A model generated the notes under the pieces. The model was not told where the DNA came from, did not search any database, and saw only the letters and a program-made list of their open reading frames with translations. DNA of 64,000 nt from Alnus glutinosa (Eukaryota > Streptophyta > Magnoliopsida > Fagales > Betulaceae): the NCBI RefSeq assembly GCF_958979055.1, contig NC_084892.1, forward strand, positions 24,888,001 to 24,952,000, read 5' to 3'. Shown in pieces: positions 1 through 12,202 of this stretch (positions are counted from its first letter, which is position 1; each line of letters opens with the position of its first letter). The position numbers and the translations under genes were made by a program.

Positions 1-229
1 ATGCTATTTAAAAATCATTTAAACCTATTAAAAAAATTAACTTAAAATATATATATATATATATATAAAGCTATTAAAATTTTAGATAAAAAACCCAAAA
101 ATAAAAAAATAAAAAAACTTTACTAATAATATAAAAAGAAGTATTTTTTTTCTTTAGGTTTCAATATTAATTTTATTTTATTTTTTTAAAAAAAGTTTAA
201 TAGGTTTATATGATATATATATTTTTTGT
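1..229. other. AT-rich DNA, probably interior of a CACTA element
   Basis: No gene is seen. The stretch is A/T runs with a short TA microsatellite near 47-66. Because the right end of a CACTA element lies at 790, this is probably inside that element; this is inference. Confidence 0.4.
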
Positions 230-790
230 TATGCAGGATCATTAGCGTCGACCTAAAGTGGACGCTGATAGTTTTCAATTTCTTCAATAAAAAATCAATT
301 TTTTTATACATGATCATTAGCGTCGACCCCAAAGTCGACGCTAATAACCTATTATCAACGTCGACACCTAAATGTAGATGCTAATAATAGGTTATCTGCG
401 TCCATTTTTGGTGTCGTCGCTGATGTGGTTCATTAGATACCACATCAGTGTCGACACCAATGTTGACGCTAATAAATAACTATTAGCGTCAACTTTAGTG
501 GACGCTAATACTGAAATGTCCCTGCTATTTCTCAACCTGCGCGAGGCAAAATTTCCCGCCAGGCTATTAGCAACGACACATTAGCGTCAACTTTGTTGTC
601 GATGCTAATAGTCACTTTTTTTGGAGAATTAGCGTCCACTTTTCTGTCGATGCTAATAGTGTCAAAGGTCGATGCTGATAGTAGACTATTAGCGTCGACT
701 GTTAAAAGTTGATGCTAATAGTCGACTATTAGCGTCGACTTAATGTCGGCGCTAATAGTGTCGCCCCTAATGGGCGAGTTTCTTGTAGTG
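230..790. mobile_element. Right terminal region of a CACTA (En/Spm) element
   Basis: The stretch is packed with copies of ATTAGCGTCGAC and its reverse complement GTCGACGCTAAT, many as head-to-head pairs that can fold into hairpins. It ends at 779-790 with TTTCTTGTAGTG, the reverse complement of the CACTACAAGAAA terminus typical of plant CACTA transposons. The following bases ACT (791-793) would be the 3-bp target duplication. Dense subterminal repeats of this kind are the known binding sites of CACTA transposition proteins. The body and left end lie outside the window. Confidence 0.85.
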
Positions 791-837
791 ACTAAATAGA
801 AACTAAAAGAGATGTGCATTAATTAGATAGCCTTACA

Positions 838-1115
838 TACATTTCTAGAGAAAACTGTAAGAATATCCAAACTCTCACGCGAGGATGGAAAATCGCAAAA
901 TAGAAGGCGATCTAGCCTATACCAGGTCTCAATAGTGCAGCGTCAAGTAAATCTGGTCTACTGCTTGACATGAAAAATGTATGTGAATTTTCTATCATAA
1001 TAATCAATAAAAAAACAATTTTGGAAACAAGATAGGGTAAAGATGATAGAGACATTCGACAATGGTGACCTCGTTTTGCACATGAGTATAGGAAACTATG
1101 AAATAAATCTAAGGA
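838..1115 (-). pseudogene. PEX1: PEX1 (peroxisomal AAA ATPase) gene fragment, broken
   Basis: Reading the minus strand, an acceptor AG at 961 is followed by an exon (960-838) encoding SRPDLLDAALLRPG and then, after a frame change, RLDRLLFCDFPSSRESLDI. These match the second-region-of-homology segment of the D2 AAA domain of PEX1, the ATPase that recycles the peroxisomal import receptor PEX5. The frame change is explained by a 2-bp TA insertion inside the glycine-arginine codons of LLRPGRLD. Further upstream on the same strand (about 1045-1113) a weaker match, AKRGH, fits the preceding PEX1 exon. Only this part of the gene is present and it is frameshifted, so it is a relic. It lies just beyond the CACTA end at 790 and may have been carried by the neighbouring CACTA element. 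Confidence 0.72.
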
Positions 1116-1937
1116 AACAATATGCATTAGCTTTCATCAAAACCTCACAAGCCATTTTCAAATTTCTGTGGAGACAACTGCCAAATTGTCCATGCCAATA
1201 TGTATATACCACCTATTTCACGAAACCATTTGGACGAGATACCATCTATAGCGCAGAAAGAACTTAAGCAATATCTACCACTTAACATTATTGCAACATC
1301 TATCACTTGCCTTAAACATAACTCAAAGAGTTATTTATAAATAAATAACACAGCCAATGTTAATCCAGTTTCCCTAAGCAAGCTACACTCTGGAATTCCA
1401 ATTAACAAAGCAAATATGTTGAATTGGGTAGGTTTCTCAAACCTCTAAAATTTAACCACTAGAAAGCAATCCTAGTAAGAAACATCATAACCACAAAAAT
1501 ATATGGTAGCATTCTTAGACCTTGACATTAGAGAAACCGTCTGACCTCAACCACAAAAAATTGCTCAAAACATAACTTGTTTCTAACAAATAATTGGATT
1601 GCTATGAAGCATTCTTTGTTAAATTGAGGGCAACCTACCCACTAAAAATCATGAAAAATGTTACAACTGTCTCTGACAGAACAAAACTATAGAACCATCT
1701 GGTTGACTGTAGAAAGCAATAATACACCAAGCCCTTTACAAACCAACAAACCAAAAATGCAGAAAACTACAGGGCAAGCCAAACAAACAAGTCTGTAGAA
1801 ACTACAAAACAATAGAAATTTTGACTCTATTAACAGAATTCTATCAAAACACACTCTGCAGGTTCCAAAGCTGGACTAGGAGCAAATTCTCAAATTTCTT
1901 TTTGGAGATACCCTTCCACGAAACAACATAATAAAGA
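1116..1937. other. Non-coding DNA beside the PEX1 relic
   Basis: No convincing coding region. Read on the minus strand it resembles intron sequence (T-rich, few conserved words), consistent with introns of the PEX1 relic, but I cannot prove that. Confidence 0.3.
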
Positions 1938-4615
1938 TTTCTAAAAGGGAAAAAGACATTTTGCCCCCCTCTTTTATCCACGGCCTGGCGATATACTCCC
2001 CAATGTACCAAAATTAAGAGATGACCCTCCCAAACTTGCCAACGTGTGGCAAAAAATACTTTCTGTCCAGTTGCCCATTTGTTTGGACAGAGAGTTGGTC
2101 ACGTGCGTTGCAATAACCATCTAATGCATTTTTACTTCCAAAAATGTCCCCGCCTCAAGAAGCTTTATACCTGCACATGTCTAGGGAAGAAGACACGTGT
2201 TGAGCAACCAGTAGCTCGCCCGGTGAACATCATAGCTTCTTCCACGAGAACGGTGGGACCCAAGAAGACTAGACGCCCTCCGACTCCGACTCTTTCGCGT
2301 TGACGATTAGGATCTTCTTTTGTGCTTCGAATGCAACCTCCTCATCATCTGACGCCCATGCGAGCTAGGACTACAACAACCGGCTTGCAACAACACATGG
2401 ATCACGTTAGTAGATGTGGCAGTTTCTCCGTCTCCTACGAAGACACGCTGCCAGAGACTAATTTAAACCGTCTGATCTCCATTCTTCTCCTTCTAGCAAC
2501 TCGTGAGCTCTGTTCACACAGTGTCGATGCAATGGCGTATCGCAATGAGTCGTGAAAGCGAGGTATCGCAATGGTGGCATTGTATCGCAATGGCGCAGAG
2601 TAGTAGCAACCTGGTGATGCTAATAATATTTGTTGTGGCCATGAAGTTTGTGAGAGGTGGGTTTTATACAGAGAGAGGGTGGGTGGTGCGTATAAGAACT
2701 AATAATATCTTAAAGAGAGATAAAGGAAATAGAGGAAACACATATTTTAGGTGGTTCGGCATATGGTCTACATCCACATGTCAAAGCCTTTTCTTTGGCT
2801 ACATCTTTCCTTGATATATTTGATTGTATACAAGACTCTATTTATAGTGAAAGAATCTAAACATTACAAATCTTTTCTACTTCTACACTAACAATAATTT
2901 ATCATCTTATAACTCTTGTCTCTTGAGTGTATGTAACTTTTGTCTCTTGAATGCTTGTAACTCTTGTCTCTTGAGCTCTTGTAACTCTTATTTCAATACG
3001 CCCCCTCAAATTCAATCCAATGTGGCATGTCATCTTGACAAAGAGATAAAATCAAGTGGATGAGAAAGTGTGAAAGGATGAGAAAACACAAGAAAAGAAA
3101 AATGGTACACAATGAATATTTGTGGGTATTTTGATTTTGGTTATGATTGAAGATGCAAAAGGATGAGTGAACAAAAAAAAATGGCACATGATCGAATATT
3201 GGCGTTAGCCTATAGCTTTGATACCATGTAAAAACTAATAATAACTTAAAGAGAGATAAAGGAAATAGAAGAAACACATATTTTAGGTGGTTCGGCATAT
3301 AGCCTACAGTGCATGTTGAAGAAGCTGGGTGGCACGCGTTAGAAAGATTTCATGCAGGGGCTGCATGTAGACGAAGGGGCTTGGTTCCACGGCAAATGCA
3401 TCAAAGTTACAACAGGCAGTAGCAGTTTTCAACCCAAAGCTCATCCAACTGATTCAACAACTCAACGGCAAGCTCAAAGCAGATGTCTTTGTTTCTACCA
3501 ATGCATTCCAGGTAGATTTGGTCTGTTTTGCACTATCTTTCTCATATTGCTTTCTGGACAATGTAACCCATTGTCAAACCTCTGCCCAAATCGGAGCATC
3601 TAAGTGTTTTAGGATGCTTTTCATCCAATCGAAAGTGCACTCCAGCTCATCGTCTAGCAGATCATGACTAGCTCTACCAACTACATGAACCCAATGAACC
3701 TAAGCACCCGTATGAATAAGGAGAAGTTACGTTGCAATGGGGCATTTTGGAGAATGACCAAGATTTTTTTACAACTGATGGGCACCTTACACAGACACAA
3801 TGAGTCCACGTCCATAATGGGAAATGAAAGGCTGGAGAACTGCCATGTCGAGAGTCTTAATTCCCCAATTTCACACGGAGGCCTGAAAACAGTGACAACT
3901 AATCAATGTGTTCGTGTAAGTCAACTGACCCATGCAGTAAAGAACACTCTAGAAGCTTGCAGTTCTGAAAAAAACTTTACCAACTCGGCGAGTAACAAAG
4001 GCTGGAAAAAATCAGCCTTTGGCCTCTCACTTTCTAATTTCCAACAGTTGGAAGGGATCTCATCGCAGCAGCCCACGTATCCAATCGTATTCTCCACTTG
4101 GCCTCTCACTTTCACCAGGCGCAGCCACCTCAATTCACATGCATGTCTACGTGGGATCCTCGTACCTAATCATGTTCTCCATAGACTCTCGATGTGGGGT
4201 TAACCATGTCATCCTCCTCCTCTCCCCCACTCCATCTTCTTCCCAGTGGTGTGCCTCGTCGTCATGTCCCTCAACGCCGTGAACCACTTGGTCGAAGCAG
4301 CTGGGCGGTGTCGGAGCAGTTGGACAATCGGGTTGAGGGTTGACAGGGAAGAGAGTAAGAGGGTTTTAATGCATGTGTGGGTAAGAGGGTTGATAGGGAA
4401 AAGGGTATTTTTAGAAGGTGAAATGCTTTAAAAAGTCATGTGCAACGCATGTGACCGACTTTTCGTCTAAACAAACGGGCGACTGGACATAAAGTATTTT
4501 TTACCACACGTTGGCAAGTTCAAGAGGGTCATCTTTTAATTTTGGTACATTGGGGGGTATATCGCCAAGCCATGGATAAAAGAGGGGGGCAAAGTGTCTT
4601 TTTCCCTTTCTAAAA
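1938..4615. mobile_element. Non-autonomous Mutator-like element with 9-bp target duplication
   Basis: Element body 1947-4606 (2660 bp). It begins GGGAAAAAGACATTTTGCCC and ends with the inverted copy; the terminal inverted repeats are about 186 bp each (1947-2132 and 4421-4606) and differ at scattered sites. Both sides carry the same 9-bp duplication TTTCTAAAA (1938-1946 and 4607-4615), diagnostic of the Mutator superfamily. The TIRs are clearly related to those of the large element at 25446-33239. The interior contains no transposase; it holds unrecognised, possibly captured sequence (2133-2690, 3311-4420) and a TRIM retrotransposon. A 179-codon open frame at 3664-4203 has no recognisable family. 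It may be a Pack-MULE. Confidence 0.9.
2691..3310 (-). mobile_element. TRIM (short LTR retrotransposon), minus orientation
   Basis: Two direct repeats begin alike (TAAAAACTAATAATAACTTA type): a full LTR at 2691-2995 (about 305 bp, ends CA) and a truncated one from 3227 (begins TG) to about 3310. Next to the second LTR, 3215-3226 is the complement of TGGTATCAAAGC, a primer-binding site for initiator methionine tRNA. Next to the first LTR, CGCCCCCTCAA (2998-3008) is the complement of a polypurine tract. The internal region is only about 230 bp with no protein, which defines a TRIM. LTRs include the words GGTGGTTCGGCATAT. It is nested in the Mutator-like element and is missing most of its 5' LTR. 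Confidence 0.82.
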
Positions 4616-4956
4616 GCATGTCGATTTCATCTTAGGACATGTGGGATTATGATTAACTTTCACAATAATACTCAGCCACACAGACACGCTCTGTTCAATC
4701 TCAGTCCTGAGAAAACTTAATAATAAGTGACAAAATCATGCATATGCCCACGCTAGTGTATAAGTGTAAATGTATAAGTGCAAATGCAAATGACCACACA
4801 AATATATGACTTCTAGACTAAGCTTTTTTGCTGCCATTAACACCATTATCCTTCATTAAAATATGTGATATCCAAATATTTCACAAAATAAATCTATGAG
4901 CAAGATTCAAATGATAAAAACTTCCTTGTTTACCAGAGAGGACAAATATAGCATAC
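4616..4956. other. Non-coding DNA between the Mutator element and the pyruvate-kinase relic
   Basis: Nothing recognisable. Read on the minus strand it is downstream of the splice donor of the pyruvate-kinase relic exon, so it may be that gene's intron. Confidence 0.3.
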
Positions 4957-5410
4957 CATCAACGAGAAGCATGTCACCCACTTTTACGTCATTAACAAAA
5001 TCATCATAGTTCATACTAACATAATCTTTATGCGCCAAACCCTCTTCGAATTGTAAAAGTGAATTCTTGCCCACTCATTAATGTGATTGGTTGTGGCAAA
5101 TCCTCAGTCTTAACTTCATTACCTTGATGAAAACCAAAGGAAAAGAAGGTATTGATCGAGCAAAAAAAAAATCAAGATACATATACTTGACTAGGAAATA
5201 AAACACAATAATATGAACTTGCAGGTTACAATATTGCTCCTTACAATGCCCATGTAGCAATAAATTAGTTCCATTTTAGCATCTCCACAGCTAAGAGATT
5301 GCATATTTTTAGCTAAATTAACAATAAGATCCTAAGCCTAGTCACCATATGAATGGCACACAACATACATCCTGCTTGCTTCCCACACGCAGAAAATGCA
5401 ATGCCCTAAT
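4957..5410 (-). pseudogene. Plastid pyruvate kinase gene fragment, broken
   Basis: The minus strand has an exon bounded by an AG acceptor (5123) and a GTATGC donor (4956-4951). It encodes LPQPITLMSGQEFTFTIR and then, one base out of frame, YVSMNYDDFVNDVKVGDMLL followed by VDG. These correspond to the B-domain region of plastid-type pyruvate kinase beta subunits (phosphoenolpyruvate + ADP to pyruvate + ATP). A single-base indel between RRGFG and HKDYVS breaks the frame. Further upstream (about 5290-5400) weaker similarity to the preceding exon is visible (AGM...SYGD in place of the AGMNVARLNMSHGDH region). Missing exons and the frameshift mark it as a relic. Confidence 0.7.
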
Positions 5411-6249
5411 TATCAATTGTGCCTCCTCAAAGTGGAGTGGTCAAATACCTACTTCAATATCTCTCCACGACTATGGTGCATAAAAAATCTAGAGGGAACC
5501 TAGTAAACTTACGGTAGTTCTTGCAATAAGCCACTTCAACAGTCACTAGTCTGTAAATCAGTGGAAGAAGCTCACAAGTAAACAACATTAATCACAAAAT
5601 CAACGAAAGTTATGCGTCCAGCAAAAACTTTGTAATCTGACCTGATTCTTAATGCTTTGAATTGTCAACGTACCTTAGCCATAAAACCGATCATACTAGA
5701 CAATCCATGTGCATGCATAAATACCGCCCTTGGTTCATAAACCGTTATACTATCTAATATGTGGGAAGGGGGGAACCGAAAATTCAAAACTAAATAGAAA
5801 ACATAGGCTAACAGATACACGAAGCTTCATAATTAAATAAAATGCAAAAAAGCAACAATTACATTAGCTTAATAGTAGGGGGAAAGACATACAAAAGACA
5901 AACTATTACAAAAGGTGTTAATGAGTTTTGTTTTTTTTTTTTTTTTTTTTTTTCTATCACAAACTCATGTCTCTCTCATCACTAATCTTTTCCATTGCAA
6001 CAGCTCATATTTTAACATTAGGCAACTACACATAAGTCCACTATCATCATCAATCCAATAGACACCTTCAGTTGAACTATGTCAAGAGAGGTTGCCCTAA
6101 CTTGAATCACCTTCCACGCTCCGTCTAGGCCTAGGAAAAAGATAATTTCATATCATAATCATGTCCATTATAACAATTAGTGAATGTGTAAAAATAAATT
6201 ATATTGTAAATATTCTCTAACATCACAATTTCCATTAACATATCTATAT
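5411..6249. other. Non-coding DNA between the pyruvate-kinase relic and CACTA gene 2
   Basis: No coding region supported. A long T tract lies at about 5930-5954. Some of it may be further decayed pyruvate-kinase exons or introns, but no stretch was convincing. Confidence 0.3.
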
Positions 6250-7751
6250 TCACTTGCATTGCCTCCATTTTTTGGAACGCTCTTCATGGTTGTTGACATG
6301 GATCGTGTCACGCAACCGAGATGAGGATGAGGTAGGTATGACACCATACCCACCATACCCCATGCCTCTAACGTGGCCAGATCGTGGCCCCCATAGTACT
6401 TGTTTCATTATGGAAGTTTCCTCTGTGTTGTCAATGCCTTCTTCGACTGATTTGTCCATCATTTGATTCTGCATAATCAATATTAACTATAATTAAATAG
6501 TTCATGCAAGCTAATTATATAAACACATTATAAGAAATCATAATTATCAAATGAACGTTTCATTTACTTACATATAAAGTCTCACAATGTGGGTTTACAA
6601 AAGAACCATTTTTCTTTGTGTGAGTCTTCTTTAAAAACTCTACCCAATGGGGCTCCACTTCAATTTTCTTTGTCTGCAAATAATACACATATAATAAACA
6701 TATACTTCCAACAACGTTGTTATGATAATATAATAATTTAAAATTCTTACATCTTCATCGTGATGACTTATGAATGGTTTGGAGCCAACCGTGTGATTTG
6801 TTAACAATTTACGGCTATTCTTCTTATTCCATTTAGACTTATCTTGTCGAATGGTGTTCAAAAAAACAGTATTCATTAAATTAAAAAGATGTATACAAAG
6901 CATATTGATAACAGCCTTGTAAATTTAGATTAATAAGATTTACCTTCCATGCTTTCTCATCAAATGAATCGCATATCATAAGCCATGCGTTGACCGCGAT
7001 ACCTTCAAGGACAGTGACCCTTGCCTCAACTTTACCCTCATCGTCACCCTGCTCATTACCCTCCCCTTCATCATCTCTGAGAAATGGTTTATAGTGTTTG
7101 TTGTAAAATTTGTTGCGAATTCCTGTATAGCTACGCTGAAGTGCTCCATTAAGTGTCAAGATCTCCTCCTCATGATCCATGTTCAGGGTGACATAAGACT
7201 AAGAAATAATAATAAAGAAAATAATGGTTAAAACTTTATCACATAATTTGTATTAAATAACTTTATCTCAAACAATGAGAGACATACCTTTATACAGTTT
7301 CTTAACATTGACTTTTGTTCAGGTGGGACCTTGCACCAAGAAGCATGATGTAGCTCGCAATGGTCGCGAACAATTTTGCTCACCATCCTCCTAAATTGCC
7401 CACCACGTTTGCCTACAGCTCCTCGAGTCCCATCCTTGATTTCTAGACGAATGGGACTACTTTTACACAATTCCACAAACTCTATGCACTTATTCCTACC
7501 CTTTTTTTGTCTAATTAATGTGCTTGCTGTTAGGCAAAACATGGAAAGTAGTTTGTTCATAGTTTATAACAAAACAAAAAAAAAAATCCCTTCAAAAATC
7601 AAAAGACGACTACACAAATAATATATGTGCACTTACATGATGTAGTTGGGACAAATCCTTGTAAACTCGAGTGAGCCGTTGATTGCATTGCATTTGCCAT
7701 CAGTGAGTCTGTACCCAGATCTTCACCTTCATCAATGAGAGACTGAGCCAT
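6250..7751 (-). CDS. CACTA element second gene (Transposase_24 / Ptta-En-Spm type)
   Basis: Spliced minus-strand gene next to the transposase gene. Proposed start ATG at 7751 (MAQSLIDEGEDLGTDS); exon 1 ends before GTAAGT at 7636. The next exon encodes RNKCIEFVELCKSSPIRLEI and RGAVGKRGGQFRRMVSKIVR (about 7540-7370). Later exons give the YTGIRNKFYNKHYKPF segment (about 7150-7080), a KWNKKNSRKLLTNHTVGSKP segment (about 6840-6780) and GPRSGHVRGMGYGG near the C-terminus (about 6400-6350). This order matches plant En/Spm 'Transposase_24' proteins, the partner ORF of TNP2 in CACTA elements, thought to help bind element ends. Exon joins other than the first are not fixed. No internal stop was noticed in the recognised exons, so it may still be intact. 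Confidence 0.7.
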
Positions 7752-7990
7752 GATGATTAATATGGTCTTGGCCTCGGCCTGGGCCTCCCCCTGCTCTCCT
7801 TTCTCTTGCCACCATTTCTATTATGGTAACAACAACTTACCACATGCCAAAGAAACACATTAGATATATAACGATATTACATCATACTAAGTCATTATGA
7901 AACATGTTCATACAAATAATTTAGTTAACTATACATTATGAAACACCAAACAATATATTCATTAAATGCTTACACCAAAATGAATTGTAT

Positions 7991-10900
7991 TCAACACATA
8001 TCATCATCAAAATCTGTATCAGTATTGCCCCAAAAATTCCTCTCCGTGTTCAAAGTTTGTGTTTTCATTAGACAACTCTTCTTCATATTGGAGTTTGTAT
8101 CATGTTCTTCATTATACAAGATATCATCAATGCACGTGTTTTCATCAAGTTGCACAAATACTTCATCAACAACTATTGGGGTAGGTTCTGCATCATCTCT
8201 AAATAACAAATTTGAGTCTTCATCATTGTTTTCTACATTAATGGCATTACCCCCAACACATTCACGTTCCTGGTGTACCTTACCACTGACTCCTTGGTCA
8301 TCTTCTTCATTATCTCTCTCTAGTATTGTTAGAATATCATATATGTTTCTATGGGTCATCTTTTGCACCAGTTTCCAACTTCCACCCAATTTCATATTAT
8401 TCAAGTAAAATACTTGTGAAGCTTGAGATGCTAAGATAAACGGGTCAGATTCATACCATGTACGAGAAGTATTCACAGTTGTAAAGTATTGGTCCATCTG
8501 CATTCCTGTTCTACTCCCAGTGTTCCACCAATCACACTCAAACAAATACACGTGATTTGGGCTTGGTTAACATAACTCCAAAATGTTCCTCAACACACCA
8601 TAGAACTCAATATTCGACTTGCCATGCTCACCTCGAACAACAATACCATTGTTTTGGATAGTACGAGTTTGTTCACATTCTTTTGTGTGGAACCTAACTC
8701 CATTCACAATACAACCTCTGTATGACCTAACTAGATGATTAGGCACGCATGCAAGATCATATAATTGTTTCGAAACATTCCCCGCATTGCTCCCACGTAT
8801 ACGATTTTGAAACCAACGTTCAAATTCATCTTCATGCCTTTTCTCAATGTCAAGGTCGCATTCTCCACCAATCTTTTGATAGTGTTCATTGCATAAAAAA
8901 TACATATAAGTACCCATCTTCTTTATCAAGTACATTAAACATAAAGGAAAAATAAAATCAATGTTACACTTACTTCAAGTACAAAGTAGTTTCCTTACAA
9001 TTGTTAAGCATATATCATCGAGCCATTGTGAAAACCTTCTCTTCAAGTGCTACAAATTTTGCTACTCCCATTGGTCAAACTCATTGAGAGAACACATCTA
9101 AGACTATACTCATTTCCTCTAGCCATCTGTCAGCATTTCTCTCTTCATGAGCCCATCTTGTTTCAATCCCACGAAGATACGAGGAGCAAAATGTCAAACA
9201 CTCATCAGATAAATAACACTCAGCAATTGGCCCCTCTGGGCGTGCTCTATTTCACACAAACCGCTTATATTACCAAGTGTTCTTTCCACTGGATACATCC
9301 AACGGTATTGTACTGGTCTCGCAAGCTCAGCCTCACAAGGTAAATAAACAACTAGATGAACCATAATATCAAAAAAGGCAGGTGGAAAAATCTTTTCCAA
9401 CTTGCATAGAATCACGACAATATCGTCCTTCATTTGCTTTAAAACATCTAATTTCAATGTCCGTGTACACGGTTGCTTAAAAAAGTTACTCAACTCAATC
9501 AATGTTGTACGTATTTCAGTTGTTAAATATCCATGGATTGCAACAGGGAGTAAACATTGTAAGAAGATATGACAATCGTGGCTTTTCATTCCCAAAATCT
9601 TATTAGGAAGCTTGTTCACACACCGACCAATGTTAGATGCATACCCATCAGGAAACTTCACACCTTTCACAAAAAAATTTCTTCTTGTCTCATGTCAAGG
9701 TGTACTTCGTAGGTGGCATTGATCGAGCTACACCATTTGTCTGCAAGTGCAATTCTCTTCGTATAACCATCTCACATAAATCCATTCGTGCCTTGGCCGT
9801 GTCCTTTGTCTTCTCATCAATATTCATCAATGTACCCAATACACTATCACATATGTTCTTCTCAATATGCATCACATCTAAATTGTGTCTTAGTTTCAAT
9901 GTTGACTAGTAAGGCAACTTAAAAAAAATACTTTTCTTCATCCAATTCAACTCATCATCAGTGCGCTTCCTCTTTGTTCCACATACTTTTCCAAACTGCA
10001 CATCTGTAACATACATTAGTTGTTGTAACAGTTGATCTTCAGACAATTCTTTAGGTTTCATTCTATGCTCCTCAGTACCGTCAAACAATGATTTTTTTTT
10101 TCCGCCATACATGGCCTTGAGGTAATAAACGATGATGACCCATGCAACACACTTTTCCACCATACTTCAACCATTTGTATGTTGTATCCTTGTTACATAC
10201 TGGACACCCAAGCTTTTCCTTAGTAGACCACTCAGATAAATTTGCATATGCAAGAACATCGTTTACAGTCTATAATAATGCTGCATGCAACTTAAATATT
10301 TGTTGACTCAACGCATCGTATGTGATTACGCCTTCATGCCATAATTCATGCAAATCATCCACCAATGTTTGCAAATACACATCGATTTCATTTCCAGGTG
10401 CCGTAGGCCCAGGGATAAGCAATGACAACATCATATATGGATCCTTCATGCACTTCCACGGAGGTAAATTATACGGCATAAGTACTACTGGCCACATGCT
10501 ATATGATGTACTCATATTACCAAATGGATTAAAACCATCGCTTGCTAAACCAAGTCGCACATTGTGGGAATCTTGAACAAACCAATCATGTTCTTTATCA
10601 AATTCTTTCAACACAATAGAATCGGCTGGATGTCTTAGGGCATTGTCATCATGTTGCTGTTCATCTTTGTGCCACCTCATATTCTTGGCTGTATTTTTTG
10701 ACATAAACAATCGTTGCAACCTCGGTTTTATTGGGAAATACCTTAAGACCTTTTGAGGGATTTTCTTACCGCTACCTTTGACACCACTCCATTTTGAAGT
10801 TTTGCATTGTGGACATTCTTCTTTATCAGCATGTTCTTTCCAAAAAGCACACAATCATTCTTGCATGCATGTATCGACTCATAACTAAAACACAAGCCTG

Positions 10901-11509
10901 GCCTAAACCGTTTTGCTTCATAATACAATCTATGCAATGTATCTCCATCTGGGAGGGCTCTCCTCATCAAATCAATCATCATATCAAACGCCTTGTTACT
11001 CATGTTGCAAAGCGTCTTTATATGAAGCATATTCACAATGAAAGAGAGTTTTGAAAATTACAGCCTGGATAAAGTTCATGATGTGCATCTTCACACAATG
11101 GGTCAAAGGAGGTTCTATGTTCGTAATCATTGGTTGTGGGACCCTGAGCAGTAGAGGAATCACTTATATTAGGAACTGAAAATGTCCCCCTACGAACATC
11201 GTTTAACAAGTCTTCAATATCATCAAGGTCCTCTACATTTGCATTGTTTAGAGTATGCTCATATTATTTATAGTAAACAAATCTTCCCCATGAAATATCC
11301 ATTGAGTGTAACTCAAATCAATTCTGTTTTGATATAAGTGATTCTCCACCACGTCTATACGATTATAATATCGATTTGCACACTTATGGCATGGACACCT
11401 CGTCATACAACGTCCATCCAAGCAACAAACTGCCAACCTCATGAACATCAACACCTTTTTTTTATCGTTCAAACAATTGTCTAGTTTCCTGCATCCAACT
11501 TTTATCCAT
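7991..11509 (-). pseudogene. CACTA transposase, TNP2 type, with at least one frameshift
   Basis: Minus-strand transposase of the En/Spm (CACTA) superfamily, which cuts and pastes the element. Start ATG at 11509 gives MDKSWM, the usual TNP2 start. Domains in order: transposase-associated zinc-binding region with CMTRCPCHKC and YTQWIFHGE (about 11430-11270); linker with EDLLNDVRRGTF (about 11200); TNP2 core from LHIKTLCNMSNKAFDMMIDL (about 11030) through IHACKNDC and LASDGFNPFGNMS (about 10530) to LDVMHIEKNICDSVLGTL (about 9880); DUF4218 (DGYASNIGRCVN to PVQYRWMYPVER, 9650-9290); and DUF4216 (LFECDWWN to SQVFYLNN, 8545-8400), with an acidic tail ending at 7991. An A-run near 11457-11464 shifts the frame just after the start, so it appears disabled or is read from a later start. 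Some frame changes could be introns. Confidence 0.8.
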
Positions 11510-12202
11510 TTTAATATTCCTATAAGAAGTTACGATATTTGAAGCAGTTGGTCAAATGTTACATATGTTTATCATCGTGTTTTCATTTAATTCCCATATT
11601 GCATAAAGTGCAAGTATGCCTTTTCACTATACAGTACATGCTTAACTCTTTAAGGGAAGAAGGTAATTTCACAAAGTCACGATTTTCTAATAATGTAAAG
11701 GGAATAGAATCAAATGTTGTAGCAAAGCACCCACAAGTGTTCCAAGAATCAGATTCTTAACCATAGAATCCAAAAGAACTTGCAACTTCTATGGCAATAG
11801 GCAAAAGATCTTAGAGTAGAAGATCATAGCAGTAGATATAAAGATTGCCATTAAAGACCACAACTCCAACCATTAATAGAATATAATATTCCAAGGAAAA
11901 AAAAAAAAAACCCATTTGGAGGATCAAACACTAACGAATCAAAATACTCAAGCCTTTACAATAGAAAGTTAACAAACCAAACCCCATAAAATCGGTCAAA
12001 ATCTTTTCTAGTCCTCCACTTAGTTCAAAAAGAACCTTAAAAGCCCATTACAGCAAACTTCATTTCTCCAAGAATCATATATGACAACAAATTGACCGAC
12101 CAAACAAAGCCTAAATCACTCATTCAGAACACAAAATTAGCATCAAAGTTGAAATCTTTTTTCATCTCATTTCTCTAAGTTCCTCAAAACCCAAATGGAG
12201 GT
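11510..12202. other. Upstream region of the CACTA genes
   Basis: No coding region. It lies between the transposase start and the CT-rich leader at 12203-12604; minus-strand reading is consistent with leader introns. Confidence 0.3.

Noticed and set aside
230..790. CRISPR-like array of regular short repeats
   Set aside because: Spacing is irregular, units occur in both orientations and the block ends in a CACTA terminus; the window is a plant nuclear genome.
3664..4203. 179-codon open frame in the small Mutator element
   Set aside because: No recognisable family, ordinary composition for the region, and within element cargo; not called as a gene.
6254..6466. Plus-strand frame at 6.3 kb
   Set aside because: It mirrors the conserved C-terminal exon of the minus-strand CACTA gene.
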